Below, in pieces: positions 17,964-26,790 of a stretch of DNA of 64,000 bases. Made by a program: the position numbers and the translations under genes. Numbering within the stretch: the first letter of the stretch is position 1; every line of letters starts with the position of its first letter. The notes under the pieces were generated by a model. It did no database searches. It was not told where the DNA came from and worked only from the letters and a program-made list of their open reading frames with translations. This stretch comes from Yoonia sp. (GTDB lineage: Bacteria > Pseudomonadota > Alphaproteobacteria > Rhodobacterales > Rhodobacteraceae): assembly GCA_029250945.1 (NCBI GenBank), contig JAQXEG010000013.1, positions 152,831 to 216,830 on the forward strand, given 5' to 3'.

Positions 17964-19033
17964 GAGCTTAGCCCCCCGTGCAACGTGGGCACATCGAGTG
18001 ATCGGAAACCATAATGACGCAACCAGCGCAGGTCGCTGTCAAAGAATGCGCGCAGGTCAGGGATGCCGTATTTCAGCATGGCGATGCGGTCGATGCCGAC
18101 GCCGAACGCAAACCCTTGGTACACGGACGGATCGACGCCAGCGGCCTGCAAAACCTTGGGGTGCACCATGCCAGACCCAAGGATTTCAAGCCAATCTTCG
18201 CCTTCGCCAACCTTCAATGTGCCGCCTTCCCATGAGCAGCGGATATCAACTTCGGCGGATGGTTCGGTGAACGGGAAGTGGGACGCGCGGAAGCGCAGTT
18301 CAACATCGTCGACTTCAAAGAACGCTTTGACAAATTCCTCTAGCACCCATTTCAGGTTCGCCATCGAGATATCTTTGTCGATGGCCAGCCCTTCGACCTG
18401 ATGGAACATCGGGGTGTGGGTCTGGTCATAATCGGCGCGATACACGCGGCCCGGACAAATTATGCGGATCGGGGCGCCGTTCGCCTCAAGGCTGCGGATT
18501 TGTACGGGGGATGTGTGCGTGCGCAACACGTGCGGCGGACGTTCGTCACCTTCGGCGCGGTGCGTGTAGAACGTGTCCATTTCGGCGCGTGCTGGATGGT
18601 GCCCGGGGATATTCAACGCGTCAAAGTTATACCAATCGGATTCAATTTGCGGCCCTTCGGCGACGCTAAACCCCATGTCGGCAAAGATCGCTGTGACCTC
18701 TTCTGTGACTTGGCTGATCGGGTGGATCGATCCCATGGGGCGACCACGGGATGGCAATGTCACATCCAGCCATTCACCGCGCAGACGTTCATCCAGCGCC
18801 GCATCGGCAAGCGCGGATTTCTTGGCGACCAGCGCGCTGTTAATCTCATCCTTGAGCGCATTGAGCGCGGGGCCAGCCGTCTGGCGTTCCTCCGGCGTCA
18901 TTTTGCCCAGCTCGCGCATTTGCAGGCTGATCTCGCCCTTTTTGCCAAGCGCTTGCACACGCAGCTCTTCGAGGCCGTTTTCATCACCGGCGTCGGCGAT
19001 CAGTTGCAGGTATTTTGATTTCAAATCATCCAT
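17960..19033 (-). CDS. pheS: Phenylalanine--tRNA ligase alpha subunit
   Basis: 357 residues. An N-terminal coiled coil (about 1-90) is followed by the class II catalytic core: motif 2 [20 protein letters not shown] near residue 210, and motif 3 [18 protein letters not shown] near 315. Co-transcribed with pheT (four-base overlap). In this genome pheST lies downstream of pyk–rpmI–rplT on the same strand, separated by pseudogenes. Confidence 0.97.
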   Translation of the reverse strand: MDDLKSKYLQLIADAGDENGLEELRVQALGKKGEISLQMRELGKMTPEERQTAGPALNALKDEINSALVAKKSALADAALDERLRGEWLDVTLPSRGRPMGSIHPISQVTEEVTAIFADMGFSVAEGPQIESDWYNFDALNIPGHHPARAEMDTFYTHRAEGDERPPHVLRTHTSPVQIRSLEANGAPIRIICPGRVYRADYDQTHTPMFHQVEGLAIDKDISMANLKWVLEEFVKAFFEVDDVELRFRASHFPFTEPSAEVDIRCSWEGGTLKVGEGEDWLEILGSGMVHPKVLQAAGVDPSVYQGFAFGVGIDRIAMLKYGIPDLRAFFDSDLRWLRHYGFRSLDVPTLHGGLSS

Positions 19034-19099
19034 CGCGGGCCTCTTGCATATCCAGCCTATCGGTTAGCGAAAGGGACCATGGGTTGCAAGTATTGCGAC

Positions 19100-19809
19100 C
19101 TATCCGGGGCGTATTTTGGCAATCTCTGATCGGAAATACGTAAGGCTGACCGTGGCCTTATTTCCCGCATAACCGTGATATTTCGATTGCCCTGTCGTGG
19201 CCTGAAGCCCCGCCCAGATCGCAGCAAGGTTGTTGATGAAATCCTCTGCCGGTAGCTTGCCCGCCATAAACCGGCCAAAGCCCCCGTCGTTTAGCAACAC
19301 ATCGGCAAGTTGATCCTGCTATGCGGGGGTAAAGCGGTCGAAACGGCGTGCGCCAACATTGTTCACCACACGGCGCAACGTGTCAGGGATAAACTGATAA
19401 CGGCCAATCGCGCGGGGCTGCCCGGGGGTCGCGGTGATTCAATCATAAATCTCACCAATGGTCATATCGGTGGGGCGTATGCGCGGTTTGATCCGCGCCC
19501 CATGTTGAACGGCATCATAGCCCGCACGCGGCGACTCCGCTCGCCCGATAACATGGCGCAGAGATCCACCGCAGAATTCACGACCGGCGGCAGTGCAGCG
19601 ACCCGCGCAGGCACCGTGCGTGCAGGAAATGGCGCAAGAAAGCTTCCCTTCGCCGCGCCGGTGAATAGGCTGCCGGGGCGACCCGCCTCCGCAGGGGGGT
19701 GGGGACCTTGCGGACGCAGCATCAGCGACCCCAATTCAACCATTACAGCCCCCGGCATCCACAAACAAAGCAGCAATAGAAATAAGCGCATCAAAACCCT
19801 CTTGGCCAT
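19100..19809 (-). pseudogene. GH104-type muramidase pseudogene (frameshift and two nonsense codons)
   Basis: A signal-peptide start (MRLFLLLLCLWMPGAV) is followed by VVNSAVDLCAMLSGERSRRVR. After a frameshift near 19520-19530 the reading continues GYDAVQHGARIKPRIRPTDM, then MTIGEIYD, then TGA (19439-19441), ITATPGQPRAIGRYQFIPD, FDRFTPA, TAG (19319-19321) and QDQLADVLLNDGGFGRFM, ending WAGLQATTGQSKYHGYAGNK. AIGRYQFIPDTLRR and WAGL-SKY-G are signatures of phage-lysozyme-like GH104 muramidases found in Rhodobacteraceae. Three lesions, otherwise well conserved, so the loss is fairly recent. Confidence 0.85.
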
Positions 19810-20083
19810 TTCGGCCTAGGTTTGACGCTATTTCATTTCAATTTCGTTACGGATTTCGCCGAAACGCTATAGGCCCGCACCTGGAAAGGTCACCGCGACG
19901 TCATCGAGGGTGTCATCCACATCACCGCCGTCCCACAGACCATACAAGGGTCCGATCAACGCAACAGAGGACAGGGCGAGCAGTGGAAACGTAACAATAC
20001 CCCTGATTTAATATACGGTCTCGTTGCATATGCGGGCGACAAATTGCAAATTTGACCGATGGTAAGGAAAGAGGTGCCTACAC

Positions 20084-20657
20084 ATGGCGGGCGAAGATCT
20101 AGCCAAGGTGGAAGTGGCTTCGCAGCAGGCGTTACGCGACTGGTTGCTGGCGAACCACGCACAATCAGAGCATATGGTTGGTCACTTACAAGAAAGCGGT
20201 ACCGGATAAATATCTAGCCTATAAGGATATTGTGGACACGGTCATCTGCTATGGATGGATCGATAGCCTGCCCCGTAAACTGGATGACACCCGCACAATG
20301 TTGCTTTTGTCCAAACACAAACCCACAAGCGCGTGGTCGGCAGTCAACAAAGAGAAGGTCGCACGGATGACCACCGCTGGCATGATGAATCCGGCGGGGA
20401 TTGCGGCGGTTGAAACAGCCCGACAAAATGGGGCGTGGGACATTCTGAACGACGTTGACGCAGGGGTGATTCCAGATGATCTGTGCGCAGCGCTTGCGGC
20501 CCACCCGCCAGCCGCCGCACACTTTGACAGTTTTAGCAAATCATCGCGGCGTGGCATTCTGGAATGGATCACGCTGGCGAAGCGGCCACAAACCCGTGCA
20601 GACCGGATTGCCAAGACCGCGACATTGGCCGCCCAGAACATCAAGGCAAACCACTGA
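20084..20657 (+). pseudogene. YdeI/OmpD-associated family protein, frameshifted
   Basis: The first 30 codons read MAGEDLAKVEVASQQALRDW then LLANHAQSEHM, after which the frame is lost near 20170. The remainder reads IWLVTYKKAVPDKYLAYKDI, YGWIDSLPRKLDDTRTMLLL, AWSAVNKEKVA and SSRRGILEWITLAKRPQTRA in another frame. GWIDS and SRRGILEW are hallmarks of the YdeI-like family (about 190 residues). A TTG at 20178 could restart translation, but that product would lack the family N-terminus. One single-base indel explains everything; a sequencing error is the main alternative. Confidence 0.75.
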
Positions 20658-20661
20658 CAGC

Positions 20662-20694
20662 AAAAAGGCCGCCCTGTTTCCAGAGCGGTCCTTT
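20662..20694. terminator. Bidirectional terminator between ydeI-like gene and rplT
   Basis: AAAGGCCGCCCTG–TTTC–CAGAGCGGTCCTTT forms an imperfect stem (one bulged base) flanked by A-rich sequence on the left and T-rich on the right. It is placed 5 bases after the plus-strand stop and 22 bases after the rplT stop, so it can serve both. Confidence 0.75.
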
Positions 20695-20715
20695 CAAATT
20701 CAATGTCGCTGTGGC

Positions 20716-21078
20716 TTAGGCCGCCAGCGCGTCCTTGGCTTTGCCAACGATTGTCGCAAACGCTTCTGGTTCGTTCACGGCCAGATCGGCCAGAACCTTA
20801 CGGTCGACTTCGATGCCAGCAAGCACCAGACCATTGATGAACTTGGAATAGTTCAGCGTTTCGTCAACCGAACGAACACCTGCGTTGATCCGCTGGATCC
20901 ACAATGCGCGGAAGTTGCGCTTGCGGTTGTGACGGTCGCGTGTCGCGTACTGGTTCGCCTTATCGACGGCCTGTTTGGCGACCTTGAAGGTCTTGGACCG
21001 GCGATCGTAATAACCTTTTGCAGCGTCGAGAACTTTCTTGTGACGACGATGCGTGACTGTACCACCTTTAACTCGCAT
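20716..21078 (-). CDS. rplT: 50S ribosomal protein L20
   Basis: 120 residues, standard length, very basic. [20 protein letters not shown] at the start and the family core [20 protein letters not shown] (about 48-67) are diagnostic. Binds 23S rRNA early in 50S assembly. 12 bp after rpmI. infC, the usual partner, is not nearby, as is common in Rhodobacterales. Confidence 0.98.
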   Translation of the reverse strand: MRVKGGTVTHRRHKKVLDAAKGYYDRRSKTFKVAKQAVDKANQYATRDRHNRKRNFRALWIQRINAGVRSVDETLNYSKFINGLVLAGIEVDRKVLADLAVNEPEAFATIVGKAKDALAA

Positions 21079-21090
21079 ATCAAATTCTCC

Positions 21091-21291
21091 TTATCGCGCG
21101 TAGGGCATCATGCTCTTGATGATTTTCGCATCAGGAGCTGAAAGGGTTGTCGTGCCGCGTGCGTCACGAATGAATTTGTTAGAGCGCTTGATCATGCCGT
21201 GCTGTTTGCCCGCCTGACCTGCTTTGACTTTGCCAGTGGCAGTCATTTTGAACCGCTTTTTGCAGCTCGATTTCGTTTTCATCTTCGGCAT
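21091..21291 (-). CDS. rpmI: 50S ribosomal protein L35
   Basis: 66 residues, [20 protein letters not shown] at the N-terminus and KSMMPYAR at the C-terminus. Basic throughout and typical length. Followed 12 bp later by rplT. About 110 bp separate it from the small membrane protein gene upstream. Confidence 0.98.
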   Translation of the reverse strand: MPKMKTKSSCKKRFKMTATGKVKAGQAGKQHGMIKRSNKFIRDARGTTTLSAPDAKIIKSMMPYAR

Positions 21292-21403
21292 TTCCGTCTC
21301 CTATTCGGGATTGGTCGGAACACGCGACTCGGCATGCCATATTGGCCGGACGCGCGGGTTGAAGTGGTCGTTTAGGGGGAATCATTCCCCCATGCAAGAG
21401 GAT

Positions 21404-21646
21404 TTAGCCGATATAACGCCCAACAACGCGCAGAAACACATCTGGCAACGTGTCAAAGTTATAGGCACCGGTTTTAACGTTCACCGCATAGCCCACCATG
21501 ACCACCCCAATCAGGATGATCAGCGCAGGATAGCGCGGGGTCCGGTTATCGGAAAATGCACTGATGATGGCGGGGATCGCCAACACAGAAATCACGCAGC
21601 CCAAGACCAAAACAAGGTCAAGATCCATGACTACTTGCTCACTCAA
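21404..21646 (-). CDS. Small two-helix membrane protein, unknown
   Basis: 80 residues (74 if the start is the internal ATG at 21628, MDLDLVLVLG). Two hydrophobic segments, LVLVLGCVISVLAIPAIISAF and YPALIILIGVVMVGYAVNV, are followed by a conserved-looking tail DTLPDVFLRVVGRYIG. The gene starts 20 bp after the pyk stop and precedes rpmI–rplT, an order seen in related genomes. Function unknown; co-transcription with pyk is likely. Confidence 0.8.
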   Translation of the reverse strand: MSEQVVMDLDLVLVLGCVISVLAIPAIISAFSDNRTPRYPALIILIGVVMVGYAVNVKTGAYNFDTLPDVFLRVVGRYIG

Positions 21647-21666
21647 TCATTGTTATTGGGTGTAGC

Positions 21667-23115
21667 TTACTCCGGATCGGCGGCGTAAATCAAACTTTCC
21701 TCACATGGGGCCACGCGCAGAATGTTTGTTGAGCCTGCAGTGTTGAACGGAACACCGGCGGTGACGACGACCATATCCTCTTTGGTGGCAAGCCCTTCGC
21801 TAACGGCTGCACGCACCGCGGCGATTACCGCAGTCTTGAACCGGTCAACGGGTCCGGTGACCACGCAATTGGTCCCCCAAGACAGGCACAACCGGCGCGC
21901 TGTCGACCAATAGCTGGTCAATGCGATGATCGGCACACGCGGACGTTCACGCGACACAAGCAATGCGGTGCCGCCTGTTTGGGTAAAGCAACAGATCGCT
22001 TTGACGTCTGTGGTTTCCGCAATCTCACGCGATGCGGCGACGATACCGTCGGCAACGGTTGTCCGGTCAGCGCGGCGCGATGCCTCGATAATCTCGGTAT
22101 ATGTCGGGTCGGCCTCAACCTCGGCCGCGACGTTGGACATCGTGGTCACCGCGTCGATCGGATAGGATCCTGCGGCAGATTCCGCCGACAACATGATTGC
22201 GTCGGAGCCTTCGTAGATCGCTGTGGCGACATCGGATACCTCGGCACGGGTTGGCATTGGGCTGTCGATCATGGATTCGAGCATCTGGGTCGCGACGATC
22301 ACAGGCTTGGCAGCCGCCCGACATTTGCGAACCAGCTGTTTTTGGATCGGCGGCACGTTCTGCACCGGAAGCTCAACCCCAAGATCGCCACGGGCGACCA
22401 TGATGCCGTCGGATACGGCCAGAATTTCATCAAACATCGAAACCGCGTTCGGCTTTTCGATCTTGGACAGGATCGCGGCGCGGCCTTTGGCCAGATCACG
22501 CGCCTCGTTCACATCGGCGGGGCGCTGTACGAATGATAGCGCAAGCCAATCGACACCCAAGTCACATACGAAATCGAGATCCTTGCGGTCTTTTTCGGAC
22601 AAAGCGGCCAGCGGCAATGTCACGTCAGGCACGTTCACACCCTTACGGTTGGAAATCTGCCCGCCAACGACAACCTCACAATCGGCAAAGTCGCGACCAC
22701 AATCCTTGACCCGCAGCTTAATTTTGCCGTCGTTCACCAACAGGTGCGCGCCCGGCTCAAGCGCGTCGAAAATCTCTGTGTGGGGCAGTTGCACGCGATT
22801 GATGTCCCCTGCGGCGTCATCCAGATCAAGGCGAAACGGGGCGCCCGGCACCAGTTCAACACCGTCATCATCGGCAAATACACCAACCCGCAGCTTTGGA
22901 CCCTGAAGGTCGGCTAGAATACCAATCGGCGTGCCAAGGTCGTTTTCAACCTTACGGATAATTTCGTGACGGACCTTAATTTCGGCATGGTCGCCATGGC
23001 TCATATTCAGGCGGAAAACGTCGGCGCCTGCCTCAACCAACGCACGGATCATTTCGTAATCGTTTGATGCTGGGCCGAGTGTGGCAACGATTTTTACATT
23101 CCGGTGGCGTCTCAT
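21667..23115 (-). CDS. pyk: Pyruvate kinase
   Basis: 482 residues, full length. Converts phosphoenolpyruvate and ADP to pyruvate and ATP. The N-terminus has KIVATLGPAS and RLNMSHGDH; the catalytic region has SKIEKPNAV; the A-domain metal site is GIMVARGDLGVELP; then ATQMLESMIDSPMPTRAE. The C-terminal allosteric domain begins near residue 345. First gene of the pyk–membrane protein–rpmI–rplT string. Confidence 0.97.
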   Translation of the reverse strand: MRRHRNVKIVATLGPASNDYEMIRALVEAGADVFRLNMSHGDHAEIKVRHEIIRKVENDLGTPIGILADLQGPKLRVGVFADDDGVELVPGAPFRLDLDDAAGDINRVQLPHTEIFDALEPGAHLLVNDGKIKLRVKDCGRDFADCEVVVGGQISNRKGVNVPDVTLPLAALSEKDRKDLDFVCDLGVDWLALSFVQRPADVNEARDLAKGRAAILSKIEKPNAVSMFDEILAVSDGIMVARGDLGVELPVQNVPPIQKQLVRKCRAAAKPVIVATQMLESMIDSPMPTRAEVSDVATAIYEGSDAIMLSAESAAGSYPIDAVTTMSNVAAEVEADPTYTEIIEASRRADRTTVADGIVAASREIAETTDVKAICCFTQTGGTALLVSRERPRVPIIALTSYWSTARRLCLSWGTNCVVTGPVDRFKTAVIAAVRAAVSEGLATKEDMVVVTAGVPFNTAGSTNILRVAPCEESLIYAADPE

Positions 23116-23242
23116 GTCATCTGTCCTATCTTACGTCCAAAGCGTGACCGTTAGCGGTAACGCCGCGTGTTGCGCCACTTATACGCAATTCCAATCGCTT
23201 CACAACTAGCCTAAACGCTGTATCAAACGAATGACAGGTAAC

Positions 23243-23980
23243 ATGACACATCCTTCTTTTCATATTGATGGCGCGGACAGACCGGGCCGCTGGCTGGTCA
23301 CATGCGATCATGCAACGAACCGCGTGCCCGATTGGGTTGGTGGCGGCGACCTTGGGCTGGACCCCGCGGACATGCAGCGGCACATCGCGTTTGACATCGG
23401 CGCAAAGGGTGTAACGCATAAACTGGCCGCCGCACTTGATAGCCCCGCAATTCTGTCCGATTTCTCGCGGCTGGTGATTGATCCCAACCGCGGTGAGGAC
23501 GATCCGACACTGCTGATGCAACTGTATGACGGGACGATCATTCCCGCCAACCGCCATGCGGATGCGGCTGAACGCGAACGGCGGCTGGACCAATTGCACC
23601 GCCCTTATCATACGGCCTATGGCGACCTTGTCGCGCGCCGTGATGATACGGTTGTTTGTGCCGTCCACAGCTTTACCCCGCAACTGAAAGGCCGTGCGCC
23701 GCGTCCTTGGGAAATCGGTGTGCTGTATGCCCATGATGACCGGCTCGCAATCCCATTTATGGCTGCGTGCAAGGCCGAAGGCTGGTGCGTCGGCGACAAC
23801 GAACCCTACAGCGGCCATTTGCCGGGTGATAGTGTGGACCAACATGCGCTGCGTGACGGCAGACCCAATGTGCTGATTGAGCTACGCAATGATTTGATCG
23901 CGGATGAGGCTGGACAAACCTTGTGGGCCGACCAGCTTGCCCCCATCTTGAACAATGTGCTGGCCGCCTCCGGCCTATAA
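23243..23980 (+). CDS. N-formylglutamate amidohydrolase family protein
   Basis: About 245 residues starting MTHPSFHIDGADRPGRW. VTCDHATNRVPDW near residue 25 is the family's N-terminal metal motif; DIGAKGVTHKLAAAL, DFSRLVIDPNR and VCAVHSFTPQLKG follow. The ATG at 23243 is preferred over 23231 because CAGGT lies just upstream. Enzymes of this family hydrolyse N-formyl-L-glutamate in histidine degradation, but no hut genes are near, so the substrate may differ. Followed 13 bp later by the DUF1244 gene. Confidence 0.88.
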   Translation: MTHPSFHIDGADRPGRWLVTCDHATNRVPDWVGGGDLGLDPADMQRHIAFDIGAKGVTHKLAAALDSPAILSDFSRLVIDPNRGEDDPTLLMQLYDGTIIPANRHADAAERERRLDQLHRPYHTAYGDLVARRDDTVVCAVHSFTPQLKGRAPRPWEIGVLYAHDDRLAIPFMAACKAEGWCVGDNEPYSGHLPGDSVDQHALRDGRPNVLIELRNDLIADEAGQTLWADQLAPILNNVLAASGL

Positions 23981-23993
23981 AAGGATTTGCCCT

Positions 23994-24302
23994 ATGGACG
24001 CCCAAACCAAGCTTGAAATCGAAGCCGCCGTCTTTCGCCGGATGCAAAAACACCTGATGGAAGACCGCACCGACGTGCAAAACATTGACATGATGAACCA
24101 ATCCGGTTTTTGCCGAAACTGCCTGTCGCGCTGGTATCAAGAGGCCGCGAATGAGCGCGGGATCGACATGAGCAAGGACGAAGGCCGCGAAGCGTTTTAT
24201 GGCATGCCATTTGCCGAGTGGAAGACACAGTATCAAACGGACGCAACCGGTTCTGCCAAAGCTGCATTTGACGCCACACACCCGCCCAAAGACACCAAAT
24301 AA
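23994..24302 (+). CDS. DUF1244 domain protein
   Basis: 102 residues with MDAQTKLEIEAAVFRRMQKH, QNIDMMNQSGFCRNCLSRWY and AFYGMPFAEWKTQY. The CRNC pair and W/Y positions are hallmarks of the small DUF1244 family of proteobacteria, whose function is unknown. AAGGAT lies 10 bases before the ATG. Runs as a pair with the N-formylglutamate amidohydrolase gene, 13 bp downstream of it, an association common in Rhodobacterales. Confidence 0.9.
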   Translation: MDAQTKLEIEAAVFRRMQKHLMEDRTDVQNIDMMNQSGFCRNCLSRWYQEAANERGIDMSKDEGREAFYGMPFAEWKTQYQTDATGSAKAAFDATHPPKDTK

Positions 24303-24412
24303 TCGCCACTATCCCCAATTTGGAAACAATGACGCCCCATTCGCGGATCATGCGCCCCCAAACACCCAAGTATTTGACATCGCGCGACAAGCACAGAAAT
24401 GTGAGGTGTTAA

Positions 24413-24436
24413 TGACGACTTAACGTCACTGCAGTG
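24413..24436. promoter_or_regulatory. Nested inverted repeats upstream of the RTX-like pseudogene
   Basis: TGACG-ACTTAA-CGTCA (24413-24428) overlaps CACTGCAGTG (24427-24436), a perfect 10-bp palindrome. They lie 19-42 bases upstream of the ATG at 24455 and downstream of a TTGACA at 24373. The position fits an operator, but the regulator is unknown. Confidence 0.35.
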
Positions 24437-24454
24437 CGTTTGGGGGATATTTTA

Positions 24455-25855
24455 ATGGAACTAATTTTACTGCCGGTATTGGCATTGTTGGGCTTGGTCC
24501 TGCTGATAGAATTTGATGGCGATGATGACAGCGAACCTGACATCCCGGACCGCCCCGAACCTGAACCCAACCCCGACCTGAACCACGAAGAATTTGGCGC
24601 GACCGACGACACCACCACCGGTTCAGGCATAACCGATTATCTGTTCATGAACGCAGGCGACGATATGGCCAGCGGTGGGGCTGGTGACGACGCGATCTTT
24701 ATGGGCGCCAGACAAGACCAGAGTGTCGAGCTTGGCTAGGATGGATCCTTTGACACTGCTGGCATGGAAGGTGATGATCTGATCCGTGGCGGTGAGGGTC
24801 GTGATATCCTTGTGGATTCAATCGGCGCAAATACGATTTACGGCGACATCGGTTACGACCGGATCAATGTGGTCGATGATGAAACATCCCCTGACACAGC
24901 CGACACTGTGTTTCGCGGGTTTGGCAACGACGCGATCTTTGCCGATGGCGGTGATGTGATCACTGGCGGCCAAGGTACCGACCGTTTCCAGTTGCTGACA
25001 GACCCAGACGGCGACCCTGTGATCATCACCGATTATGAGGTTGGGGATACATTCCTGCTGCGTAATCCCGATGGTAGGCTTGTGATTTCCGAACTGATCT
25101 GAACTGAGGTTGCAGAAAACGGCTAAGACACCAACCTTTTGGTCGATGGCGATGTTGTTGCGATCCTTGAGGGTCTGACCGTCGTTGACGAAGACGCATT
25201 CGCAAACACCCCTGCCCGTCTTTACTTTGGCACGGCCGAAGATGATGACATCGAAATTGGCGCCTATGGCGACCGCGTAGTTGGCTTTAGCGGTGATGAC
25301 GATATCAGCTTTGCCGACGGGGTCGAGGCACGCGATATGACTGTGCAAGCCGGTGCGGGTTCCGATACCATCGTGCTTGGGGACGGCGATGATTTCGTTG
25401 AGGGCAACCTTGGCGCTGACATCATCATCGACGGCGGCGGCACCGACGAACTATATGGCGGCTATGGAGACGACATCCTGATAGTGACAACTGACACCGC
25501 AGAGCTGGACGCGGCTGATACTGTGTTCGGCGGCTCTGGCAGTGACATCTTGGCGGGCGACAACGGTGACGCGCTGATCGGCGGGACAGGTAATGATGAA
25601 TTCCTCGTGGATTTGTCCAACCCGATTGCAGAGCCTGTCACGCTTGGTGATCTTGTGCCTACCACCGAACAACTCGTCGGCGAAGTCAGCATCGCCCAAG
25701 ATGCTGTCCCAACCGTTAGTTACGAAACTGCGGCAGGTGGCATTGGCACCAATGTCATCGTTGAGGGGCGTGTTGTCATCATTCTGATCGGCGTTGACCC
25801 CAGCACCCTGAACGCAAGTAACGTGACCATCAACAACACCAATGTCAGCAGCTAA
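24455..25855 (+). pseudogene. RTX-like calcium-binding protein gene with three in-frame stop codons
   Basis: One continuous frame of 467 codons is interrupted by TAG (24737), TGA (25100) and TAA (25124) with no frameshift. The start has GGGGGAT eight bases before the ATG. The N-terminal hydrophobic anchor MELILLPVLALLGLVLLIEF leads to an Asp/Pro-rich linker, then hemolysin-type Ca-binding repeats: NAGDDMASGGAGDDAIF, EGDDLIRGGEGRDILV, LGDGDDFVEGNLGADIII, GGSGSDILAGDNGDALIGG. Each stop is one substitution from a plausible sense codon. Such proteins are typical type I secretion substrates, and a wrecked type I exporter lies at 35005-35580. A strong terminator follows. Confidence 0.85.
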
Positions 25856-25879
25856 CAAGGCCTGATACCGGATATAAAA

Positions 25880-25910
25880 GGGCGCTGGGGTTTCCCCTAG
25901 CGCCCTTTTT
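25880..25910 (+). terminator. Strong intrinsic terminator after the RTX-like pseudogene
   Basis: GGGCGCTGGGG–TTT–CCCCTAGCGCCC followed by TTTTT: an 11-bp GC stem with a three-base loop and T-run. It is intact although the gene it serves is dead. On the other strand the A-run before the stem gives some termination for dat. Confidence 0.9.
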
Positions 25911-25928
25911 CATGCCTGATTGGACGTC

Positions 25929-26786
25929 TCAAACCGCGACTTTGCGGCTTTCCTCCAGATAAATCTCGCGCAAGCGCGTGGCGACGGGGCCAACTGCGCC
26001 AGTGCCGACCGCAGCGCCATCGACCTCAACTACGGGCATCACAAATGTGCTGGCCGATGTGATGAACGCCTCATCCGCGTCTTGGGCTTCGCCGATGGTA
26101 AAGCTGCGTTCTTCGACGGTCATCTGCGCCTCTTTGGCGAACCGCAAAACAGCGGCGCGTGTGATCCCGTGCAGGATTTCATTACCAAGGTGGCGTGTGA
26201 TGATCGTGTTGCCCTTGATGATATAGGCGTTGTTGGATGTGCCTTCGGTGACGTGACCATCCTCGACCATCCACGCGTCATCACAGCCCGCAGCCTTTGC
26301 CATCATCTTGCCCATCGACGGGTAAAGCAGTTGCACAGTTTTGATATCGCGGCGCGCCCAGCGCTGGTCTTCGATGCTGATAACTTTGATGCCTTTTTGG
26401 GCAGCCGGACTATCAGCCAGACCCGGCTTGTTTTGCGTAAACAACACGATGGTCTGCGGCGTATCCTCGGGCGGATAGGCGAAATCGCGATCATCCGGCG
26501 CACCGCGGGTAATCTGCAAATAGATCATCCCTTGGTCGATTTCATTGATGCGCACCAGCTCGCGGTGCACCTCTAGCAGGTCATCCTTGGAAATTGGGTT
26601 TTCCATACCCAGCTCGGCCAATGACCGTTGCAAGCGAACCGCGTGACCGTCAAAGTCGATCAGCTTGCCGTCCAAAACGGTCGTCACCTCATAGACACCA
26701 TCGGCCATCAGAAAACCCCGATCAAAGATGGATACTTTGGCTTCGTTCTCGGCCACATATTCGCCGTTCAGATATACAGTGCGCAT
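25929..26786 (-). CDS. dat: D-amino-acid transaminase
   Basis: A class IV PLP aminotransferase of 285 residues. DRGFLMADGVYEVT near residue 22, the PLP lysine in RRDIKTVQLL (Lys149), and the phosphate-binding VTEGTSNNAYII near 188 are all in place; TSASTFVMPVV follows. D-specific members convert D-alanine and other D-amino acids plus 2-oxoglutarate to D-glutamate. The D-glutamate genes dgcA–dgcN directly upstream support D-amino-acid specificity over a branched-chain role. The start at 26786 (MRTVYLNGEYV) is chosen over upstream ATGs that would overlap dgcA. Confidence 0.85.
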   Translation of the reverse strand: MRTVYLNGEYVAENEAKVSIFDRGFLMADGVYEVTTVLDGKLIDFDGHAVRLQRSLAELGMENPISKDDLLEVHRELVRINEIDQGMIYLQITRGAPDDRDFAYPPEDTPQTIVLFTQNKPGLADSPAAQKGIKVISIEDQRWARRDIKTVQLLYPSMGKMMAKAAGCDDAWMVEDGHVTEGTSNNAYIIKGNTIITRHLGNEILHGITRAAVLRFAKEAQMTVEERSFTIGEAQDADEAFITSASTFVMPVVEVDGAAVGTGAVGPVATRLREIYLEESRKVAV

Positions 26787-26790
26787 TTGC

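Noticed and set aside
19867..20003. Short minus-strand frame (VTFPLLALSSVALIGPLYGL, then an acidic tail) upstream of the muramidase pseudogene
   Set aside because: It has a signal-like stretch but no clear start codon or ribosome-binding site and no family I recognise. The 274-bp gap 19810-20083 otherwise shows nothing I can support.
20178..20657. A functional short YdeI-like protein from the TTG at 20178
   Set aside because: Family members start about 30 residues earlier, and that missing part is present in another frame just upstream, so a frameshifted gene is the better reading.
24455..25855. Stop-codon recoding or a variant genetic code as explanation for the in-frame stops
   Set aside because: TAG, TGA and TAA all occur as interrupting codons here and in other broken genes, and all three end normal core genes in the window; no single reassignment fits.
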